The notes under the pieces were generated by a model. The model was given only the letters and a program-made list of their open reading frames with translations, was not told where the DNA came from and searched no databases. This document shows, piece after piece, positions 52,801-62,662 of a DNA stretch of 64,000 nucleotides. Both the position numbers and the translations under genes were made by a program. This stretch comes from Volvox africanus (taxonomy: Eukaryota; Chlorophyta; Chlorophyceae; Chlamydomonadales; Volvocaceae): contig BSDZ01000101.1 of NCBI GenBank assembly GCA_030268105.1, positions 2,418,001-2,482,000 of the forward strand. Direction: 5' to 3'. Each line of letters opens with the position of its first letter. Positions within the stretch are counted from its first letter, which is position 1.

Positions 52801-54008
52801 TGTGAGGTATGTGGGATATGTGGGATATACATGGATATGTATTTGTATCTACAAATGTGTTGTGAAAGTGTTGTGAAGGTTAAAAGGTGAGAGGTCATCT
52901 CATGATGAGGCATTTCGTCCTTGCTAGGAAACACGACTCCTCTCTAGTATCAGCATGTACACCTGTGTTATCCAGAAACAAGTACATACGAGTGCCATAC
53001 ATGCGTAGCAAGTAGCTAGAAAGCAGGCCTTGTCAGCGCCTCTTACACACTAGGATATATACATATATATCCTCGCCATTCGCTTGCTAGCGAAAGCCCA
53101 CTGGAAGGATAGATCAATGGAGCGCGAATATTGAAGCACGCGTGGATGCACATGTCACATACACTTCCCCATGCATGCATGCAAAAGCCACCATTCTACA
53201 CACAAACGTTCCAAGCAACATATGCCACCACCAGCCACTCACGCTTCCCATCATCATCATGGTGATGATCATCACGACGACGCCTGCACTCCCTGGGCTC
53301 CTCCTTCCAGTCCTTGCGCTTAAACTCGCACTTGGCGTGGCAGTAGTCCCTGTACTCGTTGTCATGCTTGTCGCAGTATGGCTTCTCCAGCTTGTGCTTG
53401 GGAGTGTCCTTGCAACACCTGTTGTAGCAGTCTGCATGAACGAAGTTCCATTCAAGCAAAAAAGCAGCGGGCTTGAAACATGTGGTCATGCATGTGTATA
53501 TATATATAAGTATATTTATATTTATATGTGTGTGTATATATGTATATATGTGTGTATATATGTAGTATACGTAGCTTATCATCCCTGGCATATACACAAC
53601 ATGTATTCATAAACATTCTGAATGACACAAGCATGGATGTACGCGTGTGTTCTTGTATGATAAACAAGACGTTTAAAACCATGTGTATATGTAGAGGAAG
53701 AGAATGAGAGATTGAGCGAAGTAGGCTTAAATATTTTTAGGTAGGTACATAGGTACATCTAGATAGATACATAGATTACATCTGGATAGATACATAGATT
53801 ACATCTGGATAGATACATAGATAGATACATAGATACATCTAGATAGATACATCTAGATAGGTACATCTAGATAGATACATACATAGATACATCTAGATAG
53901 ATAGATTGATTGATTGACAGGCGTGGACGCACCACCAGTGGCGTTTGTTGATGGGAATGCGATCAGCAGCACAGCAGCCACCATCAAAACTGTGACTGCT
54001 ACTTGCAT
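49874..54008 (-). CDS. Kazal-like secreted precursor gene 11 (6 domains)
   Basis: Exons: signal 53933-54008, C 53243-53431, B3 52461-52649, B2 51679-51867, B 50888-51076, A 50363-50551, D 49874-50019 (TAG). The predicted product is 388 aa. B2 and B3 are B/C hybrids 782 bp apart and look like direct duplicates of the gene 10 extra exon. Exon B ends in GGA AAG rather than GGG AAG, a silent change next to the intact donor. TATA-like box at 54213-54220. Confidence 0.8.
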
Positions 54009-56412
54009 TCCGCCGCGGCGTCCACCACAACACCAAGATTCCCGCATCTTGATGGATGTCCCTTCTATCTGTATCCGGCGGTCGTCCACGAGAATGCAGC
54101 AATCCTGCTTCTGGACAGATGCCAAGCAAGACAACTACTGCTGCGAAGCAGGGGTGACAAGGGAGCGGATGTCGCCTTGCTTGCTTGATGATAGATTGGA
54201 TGCAAGCAATAGTTTATATACATGTCCAATATCATGCACCGTACACGAGGCGATGGATCGAGGCAAGTCCTTGTATCATTTTCAACCTCTAAAATATAAC
54301 TCGTCAAGACCTAGACTATTGTGCATGCTTTCTCGTTGTCCAATACCGTTATTACTTGAATGCATGTCAGACATGCAGACGGCTCCTATAACAAATAGCA
54401 GCGCTCAATCTATCGCGCTCTTCCTACATCTCTCGCGTTCAGATGAGTATATACATACGTCGCCCGCATATTCCATTATATTCCTATGTATATTTATATA
54501 TTTACATATTCCGTCTTGAATAAGCCTCCCGGAACGTTCCTTGGTTCTGCTGTTTGTATGTATTTGTTTACTTATAATTGCATGCGTGTATTCATGTACA
54601 TATGTGAGTGAAAACATATGTGTGTATGCATATCTGTGTATACGATGGACATATAGGTCACCTGGGCTAGCCGTTCAGCCGATGGAAAGACTCAAAGATC
54701 ATTTATTCCCTTCCCTTCGCTCCATCATGTTACCCATCATCTGCTGTGTTGCATGTGCATGCATACAAAACAGCTGTGGATTGCTTATGTACCGGCGTGA
54801 AACACCTCGCGTTATTCCAATAATATAAATATATTGCGCCCGCATTAAAGATCATGACTGCTGTCGGGACTTACAATGCTTGATAAGCTCAGAAGCTCGG
54901 TAGCGCTGATAATGAGGGCAGGGTTGAATGATTTCTGTAAATATTGTACATAAATAAATAATAAGACATATACATACATATATATGTGTGTTTCTTTGTA
55001 TGTATGGGTGTTACACTGTGGGCGACTCGCCCTTCAAAGACGAGCACCGGGGGTCCTGACCGGACCGAGCCACAGCGCAGGGGAGGAACACGTGTCTTTG
55101 TCTGTCTGTCCTGCCACGTGCTACCCCTCTCACTAGGGCCAGCGAGCCCTCACAGGCTCTCGCCTGGCCACTCACAGAGCACTCAGGGCCACCAAGAAAA
55201 CCACAGAAAGGCCCAACAGAAAACGGGGGACACCTAGCTGCTCAAAGGACGGGGAAACTTCTCCTCTAACCCGAAACTGACCTGGCAAGAGCCTGACAGA
55301 CACACACAGATCCCCTCAGAGGAGAAACACCAGCAGGAATTGTGTATGTCGTTATACCATTGGAAGCAGACGATGATGATGATGGTATGAGTATAGATTG
55401 GTACATGGGTACATATTGAATGCATTTGCTAAGCCATCTGAGCTACTGCTGCGAGGTCTAACATGGCTGGGATCTAGTGACGTACGCGTCAAGCCGTCTG
55501 TGTATATATATTTATATAAAATACTGGTATTGATATCATTATTGATATTTTTTATTCGTATTATTGATAATAATTATACTATTAATGACATTATCCCTTC
55601 CACACGAGATAGATGCCATCACGTCGATTGGACCCTTGATTTAAAAGCGCTGTGTGCACACATAATATACGCGAGTTTATGAGGATAAATATGTACATCT
55701 ATACATCTATAAATAAATATGTATAGAAATACACATATGTGCATATATACATATGTGTATTTATTATAAAATACATGTTTTGGGACGACATCCATACATC
55801 GATGGGTCAAACATGCTGAGAAATCATTACAAAGATACAGGTTTGCAACCAAATCATGCTTGCAGCAGTGTTTGATAGAGCAGATGAAAATTTCCGCCGA
55901 AACAATAAAAATGTGTATTTAGTTGTTGTATGATAATCCCACCCCAGCTAATAGCTCACATGACAGCGATCGATAAGCACTTGTGGAAAGCTAACGTTTG
56001 GACCCTCGCGGCCGTCTCACATACACGTCCGTGCGTGCGTATCGGCAGAGTGGAATGTATGTATACACCTCAGAAAATAATGACGGCGACACACCTTCAT
56101 TCACGCATCAACAAATTTGACTTCTGGTGTAAGCCTATCGCTTCTCGATATATACTTGAGGTCAAACCATTCTAGCCCCAGTTCGGGCTTGGACCATTGC
56201 TTGCATCCGCAGCAGGAGTAGTACATACATTCAGGCACCTTGCCTATTGCATGTATTCGTGATGAGCCATTATTATTGCACGTCTGGAAGAAACGTTTGG
56301 CACGACGGAAATGTATCCAACCTGCTGAAACAATAATTTTCACGCAACCAGCCCACCCAAAGTACGTGCGTGCATCGTCTCTGCTCTGAGAGATACATAT
56401 CTATCTAAATGT
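54009..56412. other. Spacer between genes 11 and 12, with 339-bp insertion
   Basis: 2404 bp, with the insertion at 55004-55342. The TA/TG microsatellite near 55735-55760 is contracted compared with the other copies. No further gene seen. Confidence 0.6.
55004..55342. mobile_element. 339-bp insertion, copy 3
   Basis: Same block with TGTATGT at 54997-55003 and 55343-55349. One base differs from the other two copies (GGGAAACTTCTCC where they read GGGAAACCTCTCC). Confidence 0.7.
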
Positions 56413-57611
56413 CTAGCCATGCCTGCGACACTCTTTGGGCTCCTCCTTGCATTCACACTTGGCCTGACAGTAGTCATTGTACTTCTTTCCATCCTTATCA
56501 CAAAAGTGTTTGCCCAGCTTATGCTTGGGTGTATGCTTGCGGCACTCCTCATAACAGCCTGCTGAAATGCGCGGAAGCCATGGGGTGGGCGCGATGCGCG
56601 AGGGAGGGAAAGACAAGGGCTTACAAATGATAAGCCTACATAGCATGCGGTGCGGCCCGCGCAGGGCGAATGAGCTGAATCCGTATCCGTATCATTGAAA
56701 TGATACTTGATGATCATGCAAGCATCTTCCCTCGCATGCAACCGTCCCTCGCTCATCCATGTAAGAATAGGTCAATGGAGCGCGAATATTGAAGCATGCG
56801 TGGATGCGCATGTCACAAACACTTCCCCATGCTGCATGCAAGCCACCATTCTACACACAAACTTCCCAAGCAACATGTGCCACCACCAGCCACTCACGCT
56901 TCCCATCATCATCATGGTGATGATCATCACGACGACGCCTGCACTCCCTGGGCTCCTCCTTCCAGTCCTTGCACTTAAACTCGCACTTGGCGTGGCAGTA
57001 GTCCCTGTACTCGTTGTCATGCTTGTCGCAGTATGGCTTCTCCAGCTTGTGCTTGGGGATGTCCTTGCAGCACTCGTCGTAGCAACCTGCATGGTCGCAG
57101 TACAAGTGCCAACGAAGCCGGCGGAACGTACATCAGGTGATGATCATGCATGCATGGGGCCGGATAGATAGCTTGCCTGTATACTAAGAGACATGCCCTT
57201 ACGATTGGGGTTTTGATATCATACATTGCATGCATGCAAGGATTTACTAGCACCTCACCTGATGCATGCCTCGAAGGACAGTATTAAAAACATAACGATA
57301 TATATAAAAATAAGATATTGCTTTTGCATCATATGCATAAAGAAGATGCAAACATGTGATTATCATAATAATCATACATAGTCAATTAAAGCCCAAGGCA
57401 GAAATCAGCCTACTATACTCATGCTTCCCATCATCATCATGGTGATGATCATCACGACGACGCCTGCACTCCCTGGGCTCCTCCTTCCAGTCCTTGCGCT
57501 TAAACTCGCACTTGGCGTGGCAGTAGTCCCTGTACTCGTTGTCATGCTTGTCGCAGTATGGCTTCTCCAGCTTGTGCTTGGGGATGTCTTTGCAGCACTC
57601 GTCGTAGCAAC
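56413..57611 (-). pseudogene. Kazal-like gene 12, 5'-truncated with lost splice donor
   Basis: Only B 57423-57611, A 56898-57086 and D 56413-56558 remain. The signal exon and exon C are absent because the LTR retrotransposon begins at 57745, inside the intron upstream of B. The donor after exon B is changed from GTGAGT to ATGAGT (base 57422), so normal splicing from B to A should fail. Exon A has an extra Cys (FKCKDW instead of FKRKDW) and a C-type 3' flank joined to an A-type 5' flank. These are signs of relaxed selection at the array edge. No TATA box or start remains. Confidence 0.8.
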
Positions 57612-57744
57612 CTGCAGCAGGGACATAGACGTTTCTATCCAAGACGGATACAAATATAGCCCTGAGGAAGGAATGCAGATTTATTTGATGAAGCAAGAAT
57701 AAGAATACATACGACATGATCATCATGTAGGTTTGAGTACCTAG

Positions 57745-58571
57745 TGTTGTACCTCTCGTTCGCGTTTGCTCATAAGTATCTGCACGTCTGGAGACTTTCG
57801 ACACCGATGCGCGAGCACTTGCAAGTACAGCAAGGCAAGCGAGAGCAAACAGAGACAGCGGAAGACTTCAAGACGAAGAGAGATATAACTTACAGTCTTA
57901 CAGATGGAAACGATGCAATGGACGAAATCGCCGTCAGCGCCAGAAGCAAGCAATCATCACGCGGCGGTGATTAGCGAAGTTCAGGCTTAGCTCGGGCTAA
58001 GTAGAATAGCGTACAGCAGCAATAATAATATAGAACACACGAGTGTTCTCCGGTAGCGAATGTCTTGTCTTGCTTAGCCGTCCTCGCATCTGTTATACTC
58101 GCAGTATCGCAATGCCGTACGATTCACATTAGGAGGCCGATCCTAGATGTGACAATCCTACTGCGTATAGGCGATGTCTACGCATAACAACGTATAAGCC
58201 TTTCCGGCATTCGCATGATGCAAGGGTCCGGATAACGATATCCGGTTGCAGGGCATGTGTCGCGACGAGTGCGGCGCTCTCAACGTGTGCTGTAATGAAG
58301 TAATATTATATCAGATAATATTACTTATCGTTTCGTAACACGAGCATAATGCGCACTTCAATGCTTCGGGCTTTCATGCATGCTAGGCGGATTTGCCATG
58401 ATGCGATGTCGCGATGGATAATGACAACATGCCAAATGCATACATAAATGTACACGAATACATTTATATCATGCAGATTCATTCATATGCAATGTGTTCA
58501 TCACAATTGCACTTCGCCTTGTAGGATCACATCAACCTACGCATCGGCGGGAAACTAACCGTAGCACAACA
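57745..58571 (-). repeat. 3' LTR (left)
   Basis: 827 bp, starting TGTTGTACCTCTCG and ending GTAGCACAACA on the plus strand, matching 62663-63492. It carries the palindromes GAACAC-acga-GTGTTC (58033-58048) and GTAATATTAT-atcag-ATAATATTAC (58300-58324). Confidence 0.93.
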
Positions 58572-58575
58572 ATTA

Positions 58576-58586
58576 TCCCCCCTTCC
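58576..58586 (-). other. Polypurine tract
   Basis: The minus strand reads GGAAGGGGGGA four bases before the 3' LTR, the expected place and composition for plus-strand priming. Confidence 0.75.
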
Positions 58587-58630
58587 GTATGCAGCGTCCT
58601 CGCTGCATCATACAGCATCGACTGCAGGGG

Positions 58631-59956
58631 TCATTGGGCTTGCGTGGCACATTTGCGGGCTTCTTCGAGCAGGGGCTTCATGTCCTGTGAGAAGTTGCGT
58701 GCCGGTTCCCATGAGTTGTGCTCGTCGGTATACCCTGTCCACTTAACCAAGTACTCGTGTACTGTTCGCTTACGTCGGTGTCGGCCCACACGACGCGCGC
58801 GATAATCTAACACCCGCTCCACATCGTAAAACTTCTGTTTACCAGCGATCCAGGTCTTGGGAACTGGTTCGATCGCTGCGGGGGCGTTAGCAGGCTCAGG
58901 GACGGGTTCTGTACCACGATACGGACGAACAAGCGATACGTGAAACGTGGGGTGAATGGTCATATCAGCGGGCAATGCAAGCTCCACAGCCACATTCCCA
59001 ACCATGCGCACGACAGGATACGGCCCAATCCAGCGAGGTAAGAGTTTTCGGGATCCGTCGGCCAAGGAACGCAAGTTCTTGGTGCTTAGCAACACGAGTT
59101 GCCCTTCAGAAAACGTCACATCCTGCTTGGATTTGTTGTAATATTCCGTCGTTCGTTGCTGCGCCGCGTCCAAACATGACTTCGCGTCTGTGATTCGGGA
59201 CATAAAAGACTTGGCAAAAAGTTTAGCAGCAGGCACGTTCACTTCCAACTCACGCCACACGGGTAGCGCGGGATGAAATCCGTAGTTGAGAAAGAACGGA
59301 CTTTTGCCTGTTGAGTGGTTCACAGCGTTGTTAAGCGCGAATTCTGCCGCAGTCAAATACGTATCCCAAACAAGTGGTGTGCGACCAGCATAATTGCGCA
59401 ACATATCACCCAATGTGCGATTTGTGCGTTCGGTTTGACCATCAGTCTGCGGGTGATACGCCGTGCTCAGGTTGACGAGCATGCCAACTAGTTTGCAGAG
59501 CGCTTCCCAAAACTTAGACGTGAACTGCCCACCGCGGTCCGAAATCACATTTTTGGGAACCCTGTGTAACCGAACCACATTGTCGAAAAACAAACGTGCG
59601 GTTTGCTCAGCCGTGCAGGATGATGTGCATGGTGCTAGGTGAACCATCTTAGTCAGACGATCGACCATTACGAACACCGCATCGTATCCCCCCTCAGTTT
59701 TGGGCAGCGCGACTACGAAGTCCATGGAAACACTTTCCCAAGGCGCATCCGGGACAGGCAACGGTTGCAACAACCCATGGCCCTTACCGGACTAAGCCTT
59801 ATTGCGCTGGCACAGACTGCATGTCTGGACGAAGTTCGCCGCATCCTTAGCCAAACGAGGCCACCAAAAGGAACGTTGCACCAAGTCGATCAATCGCTTG
59901 CTACCAGGGTGTCCTGCTAATGGGTCCTCGTGGAACCGCGCAAGGATGTCGTAGGC
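58631..59956 (-). pseudogene. Integrase with GPY/F motif and chromodomain, in-frame TAG
   Basis: The frame starts with the zinc-binding HHCC domain (H at 59930-59932 in FHEDPLAGHPG, then TCSLCQRNKA), meets a TAG at 59792-59794, and continues to TGA at 58631-58633. In the 380-codon part after the TAG, the DD35E core is intact (D18 in SMDFV, D79 in ISDRG, E115 in GQTERTNR). A GPY/F motif (RWIGPYPVV, about 247-255) and a chromodomain (about 316-371, with EYLVKWTGY and SWEP) follow. Chromodomains of such elements steer insertion to modified chromatin. The frame differs from the protease frame, as expected from the deletion that removed RT and RNase H. Confidence 0.88.
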
Positions 59957-60960
59957 ACCATAGGCACCGCCTCAGCTTCGCCCTCCTTTGGTGTGACATG
60001 TTCGAACGACAGGAAAGGTACCTTAATCGACAGAGTACCCTTGCACATATGCAGGGTTGCGGTCTCCATGTCGATGCGCGCGCGGTACTGCCGTAATGTC
60101 GAAGACCCCATTATGTACGGTGCAGTCTCTGCTAAGCCCTGCAACACGTACGGCCGGGTCACAACACGCAAAGGGCCTATCAATAGGCTAAGGGTAATCC
60201 TGCCCACGATGGGATGCTTACCCCCGTCAGCAAGGGTAACCTGTGGACAATCAGACGACTCTGGGGTCAACCCCAGCGCATTCACCTCTGCGACAGAGAT
60301 GAAGTCGTCGCTGGCACTGGTGTCAACAAGTGCCTTCAGAGTACGGCCATTCAAACCAATCTGAACCACTGGGACACGGTTATCTACGAGCGACTGCCCA
60401 GCAGATAACGTCAGTGCACTTAGGGCGGGTCCGTAACCTACGGCACCCTCATCAGGAGCTTCGTACCAAACGTCAACCGAGTAGGATGTCCCTGGCCACG
60501 GAGCCAGCATACCCTCCCGATCCACACCATTAAACAAAACGGTGCCCGGCTCGAACCGATGGACACACCGCATACCCCTTAACGATGCCTCTGCCTTGCG
60601 CCGACAGAAAGCGGGGAGTAATACACATGCGGCGGTGCCTGGATATTGACGCCTACATCTCCTGTAAACGGCCAACTGTTCCGACATCTCACGCAGAGAC
60701 GAGGGGATGAACAAAACCACGTGGTTAGACAGATCGATAGACGACAGGGGACGGCGAGGTGTAAACAAATTACACAACGGATCGAAGCAGAGAAGTCCCG
60801 TGCGTCCGTCAAGCGTGATGCGTCGTGCAATGACTCGCTCGATGTGTCCAAGTACGCAAGGCAACAATGCCTTCACGGCTGGCCGTAAGGATGACCACCA
60901 ACCATGCGTTAGTTCAGAAATCCCGGGTGGTGCCCCCTCCACAGGAACCCGGGCAAGCCC
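59917..60960 (-). CDS. Pol N-terminal region with aspartic protease, active site DTS
   Basis: This frame continues directly from Gag after one TAG, with no ATG nearby (first candidate GTG at 60942), so it is probably made as a Gag-Pol read-through. Numbered from 60942, residues about 45-160 form an unrecognised domain (FDPLCNLF, VVLFIPSSL, TAACVLLPAF, RFEPGTVLF, YSVDVWYE). Residues about 188-310 are a retropepsin: KALVDTSASDDFIS holds the catalytic Asp (207) and PYIMGSSTL the second conserved motif. The usual D-S/T-G is D-T-S here, which would be expected to impair activity. The frame ends at TAG 59917 just past the junction of the RT/RNase H deletion. Confidence 0.8.
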   Translation of the reverse strand, partial: GLARVPVEGAPPGISELTHGWWSSLRPAVKALLPCVLGHIERVIARRITLDGRTGLLCFDPLCNLFTPRRPLSSIDLSNHVVLFIPSSLREMSEQLAVYRRCRRQYPGTAACVLLPAFCRRKAEASLRGMRCVHRFEPGTVLFNGVDREGMLAPWPGTSYSVDVWYEAPDEGAVGYGPALSALTLSAGQSLVDNRVPVVQIGLNGRTLKALVDTSASDDFISVAEVNALGLTPESSDCPQVTLADGGKHPIVGRITLSLLIGPLRVVTRPYVLQGLAETAPYIMGSSTLRQYRARIDMETATLHMCKGTLSIKVPFLSFEHVTPKEGEAEAVPMVPTTSLRGSTRTH

Positions 60961-62196
60961 CTATTTCGGCTGAGGTACAAACGGCGGCAGTAACGGGCAA
61001 TCCTTCGTAGGATGACTCTCCGCGCACCGTAGACAAACATTGGCCGCTTTCCGACACTCGAACTCGGAACGATTGCAATTCCATTTTGGCATAAACGAGT
61101 CATCCGTGCGAGTCCACTTCGCATTGGGGTCAGAGCGCTGTGCGGCTGCCGATGACGGCGCACCACCACGCTTCCTGCTCTTAGCTGGGTCCGAGCTTGG
61201 ACCTGCTCCTCCTGACCCGCGGACACCCGAGCTAGCGCCCCCGCGCGCCTGGTGTTGCCGGTTGCTGCGTCGCGTCGCGGCAGTAGGTGTGGGGCGGGTC
61301 GCTCTGAGTTCCTGGTCGAGACCTACAGCTTCCCCAAGCGGATCCTGCACTTGCATGGCATTTGCACGAGGGACAGACTTGACTTCTTCCTCACCGGCAA
61401 GGAGTCGTATCTCCGTACCCTTAGCAAAAGTAACCAAGGCATCATACGACTTGAACGGCACCCCAGACAAGTCAGTAGCGCACCATTTAGCCAAAAGTTT
61501 CGTCAGGCCTCGCTTAAACCAAAAGACACGCTCGGTTTCGGTGAGATCAGCAATGGGGGTCACAAGTGCTTCGAAGCGTGACTGGTACGCAGGTACATTT
61601 TTACCCCGACGCATGTGGTAGCTACCGGCTGCCAAAACCTTACGAGCCTCCACATCACGTGCTTGAACCTCAGTAGCAAACCGTGCGAGCAAAGCGGCGA
61701 TCATCTCGTCAAAAGTATAGTCGCCCCGGGCGGTGGTCCATTCACGATACCAGTCCTTCGCTGAGCCCTCGAGGGTGTTACCAACGAAGAGACACCTGAT
61801 ACCATCATTATCACCACCATGAACAGCCTGGAGATACTTTTTAGCGTCACGCACGTACGCACGAGTTGCATCGGCTATGCTATGTCCTGATGTCTTTTCA
61901 GTTAGCGAGATATTGAGCCTAGGAACGGGAATTGACAATCTCATCACCTCAGGGATGTCATCATGCCCTCGAGCTTGAGGTAATGGCAGAACCCTTGGTC
62001 CAGCAGTGTTGTCCATATTGGTGTTAACTGCTGAATGCGGCACAATTAAGTGAGCAGGGGTCTGAAGGACAAGGGGATCTTGAGTGGCTCGCGTGCCAAC
62101 AGTCTCAAGACCTCTATCCGGAGCTCTAGCAGCCACAACAAAATCGGGTTGGCTAGCTAGGCTAGTGTGCGGCGTATCGTCGTGTTCCGTGGACAT
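60961..62196 (-). CDS. gag: Gag polyprotein, intact
   Basis: 411 codons from ATG at 62194-62196 to TAG at 60961-60963. It should form the virus-like particle and bind the element RNA. Residues about 110-235 match the retrotransposon Gag core (AKDWYREW at 146-153, FDEMIAALLARF, then VPAYQSRFEAL and ERVFWFKRGL). A basic, Ala/Gly/Ser-rich stretch (300-360) follows. Near the C-terminus is a zinc knuckle variant, C388-x2-C-x3-H-x4-C400, one residue shorter than the usual CX2CX4HX4C. The TAG stop is followed in the same frame by the protease region. An N-terminal extension in the upstream leader is possible. Confidence 0.88.
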   Translation of the reverse strand: MSTEHDDTPHTSLASQPDFVVAARAPDRGLETVGTRATQDPLVLQTPAHLIVPHSAVNTNMDNTAGPRVLPLPQARGHDDIPEVMRLSIPVPRLNISLTEKTSGHSIADATRAYVRDAKKYLQAVHGGDNDGIRCLFVGNTLEGSAKDWYREWTTARGDYTFDEMIAALLARFATEVQARDVEARKVLAAGSYHMRRGKNVPAYQSRFEALVTPIADLTETERVFWFKRGLTKLLAKWCATDLSGVPFKSYDALVTFAKGTEIRLLAGEEEVKSVPRANAMQVQDPLGEAVGLDQELRATRPTPTAATRRSNRQHQARGGASSGVRGSGGAGPSSDPAKSRKRGGAPSSAAAQRSDPNAKWTRTDDSFMPKWNCNRSEFECRKAANVCLRCAESHPTKDCPLLPPFVPQPK

Positions 62197-62499
62197 GGAG
62201 CACGAAGCGATACCCTAGGTTTGCGTAATAGAAGCCGACTTCTATCGCAAAGGCAAGAGTACAAAACGATTCGGTGAGCCTACCGACAGTACTCTTGAGA
62301 AGATTCAGTAAACTCAGCAAGTACTTGCCCAGCTGAGTCCTGATCTCCGTAGTTTGGGCAATGAGAGTCGCCAACTGGTCCGGACGAAAGCCGGTCTCAG
62401 TCGCCGCGGCAAGCAATGCCGGTGCACTGAGATTACCTGCGACTCAGAGCGTACACTTACACAACAAGTGCAGCAATCTAAGTAAAAGCAATTAAACAA

Positions 62500-62595
62500 T
62501 TACAAACCAGAAGCGGCGGCGTCCAAAACGGCGCGGCCTAGGTCTTCGGCAAAAGTATCTAGCGGTCCTCGTCGTTCGTCGCTGGAACTCGCCAT
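62500..62595 (-). other. Short leader ORF, possible first exon of Gag
   Basis: An ATG at 62593-62595 opens a 31-codon frame (MASSSDERRGPLDTF...) closed by TAA. The next segment down to 62162 is open in another frame and contains a plausible helical stretch (TAEIRTQ-like; LLSLLNLLKSTVGRL) that overlaps the Gag start. Either a spliced Gag N-terminus or untranslated leader is possible; a GT near the end of the short frame and an AG around 62448 would allow splicing. Confidence 0.25.
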
Positions 62596-62640
62596 AGAAA
62601 GAACCTACTTCCGATTAGACAAAGAGAGACAGTTAGGCAA

Positions 62641-62659
62641 CGAACCTGTCTCAATACCA
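62641..62659 (-). other. Primer binding site
   Basis: Three bases inside the 5' LTR the minus strand reads TGGTATTGAGACAGGTTCG. It starts TGGTAT like sites complementary to initiator-Met tRNA, but differs from the plant form further in, so the tRNA is not certain. Confidence 0.6.
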
Positions 62660-62662
62660 ATT

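Larger units (their letters stand above)
1..57744 (-). repeat. Tandem array of about twelve Kazal-like precursor genes
   Basis: The same block of gene plus spacer recurs head to tail. The start of exon A recurs at 320, 4924, 9530, 15729, 20348, 25759, 30364, 34969, 39574, 44575, 50363 and 56898. Intervals of about 4605 bp are the base period. Longer intervals (6199, 5411, 5001, 5788 and 6535) are explained by extra exon modules of about 780-790 bp each and by a 339-bp insertion in three spacers. Differences between copies are scattered single bases and microsatellite lengths. The array leaves the window on the left and ends at the LTR retrotransposon on the right. Confidence 0.97.

Noticed and set aside
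1..57744. CRISPR or prokaryotic satellite array
   Set aside because: The period is 4.6 kb, and introns and a signal exon are present; nothing resembles short repeats with unique spacers.
58631..62196. Reassignment of TAG to an amino acid, suggested by TAG between Gag and Pol, in integrase and after exon D
   Set aside because: Gag (411 codons) and the main part of integrase (380 codons) contain no TAG or TAA and write Gln only as CAA/CAG. A reassigned code should show many in-frame TAG/TAA, so stop, read-through and mutation are simpler explanations.
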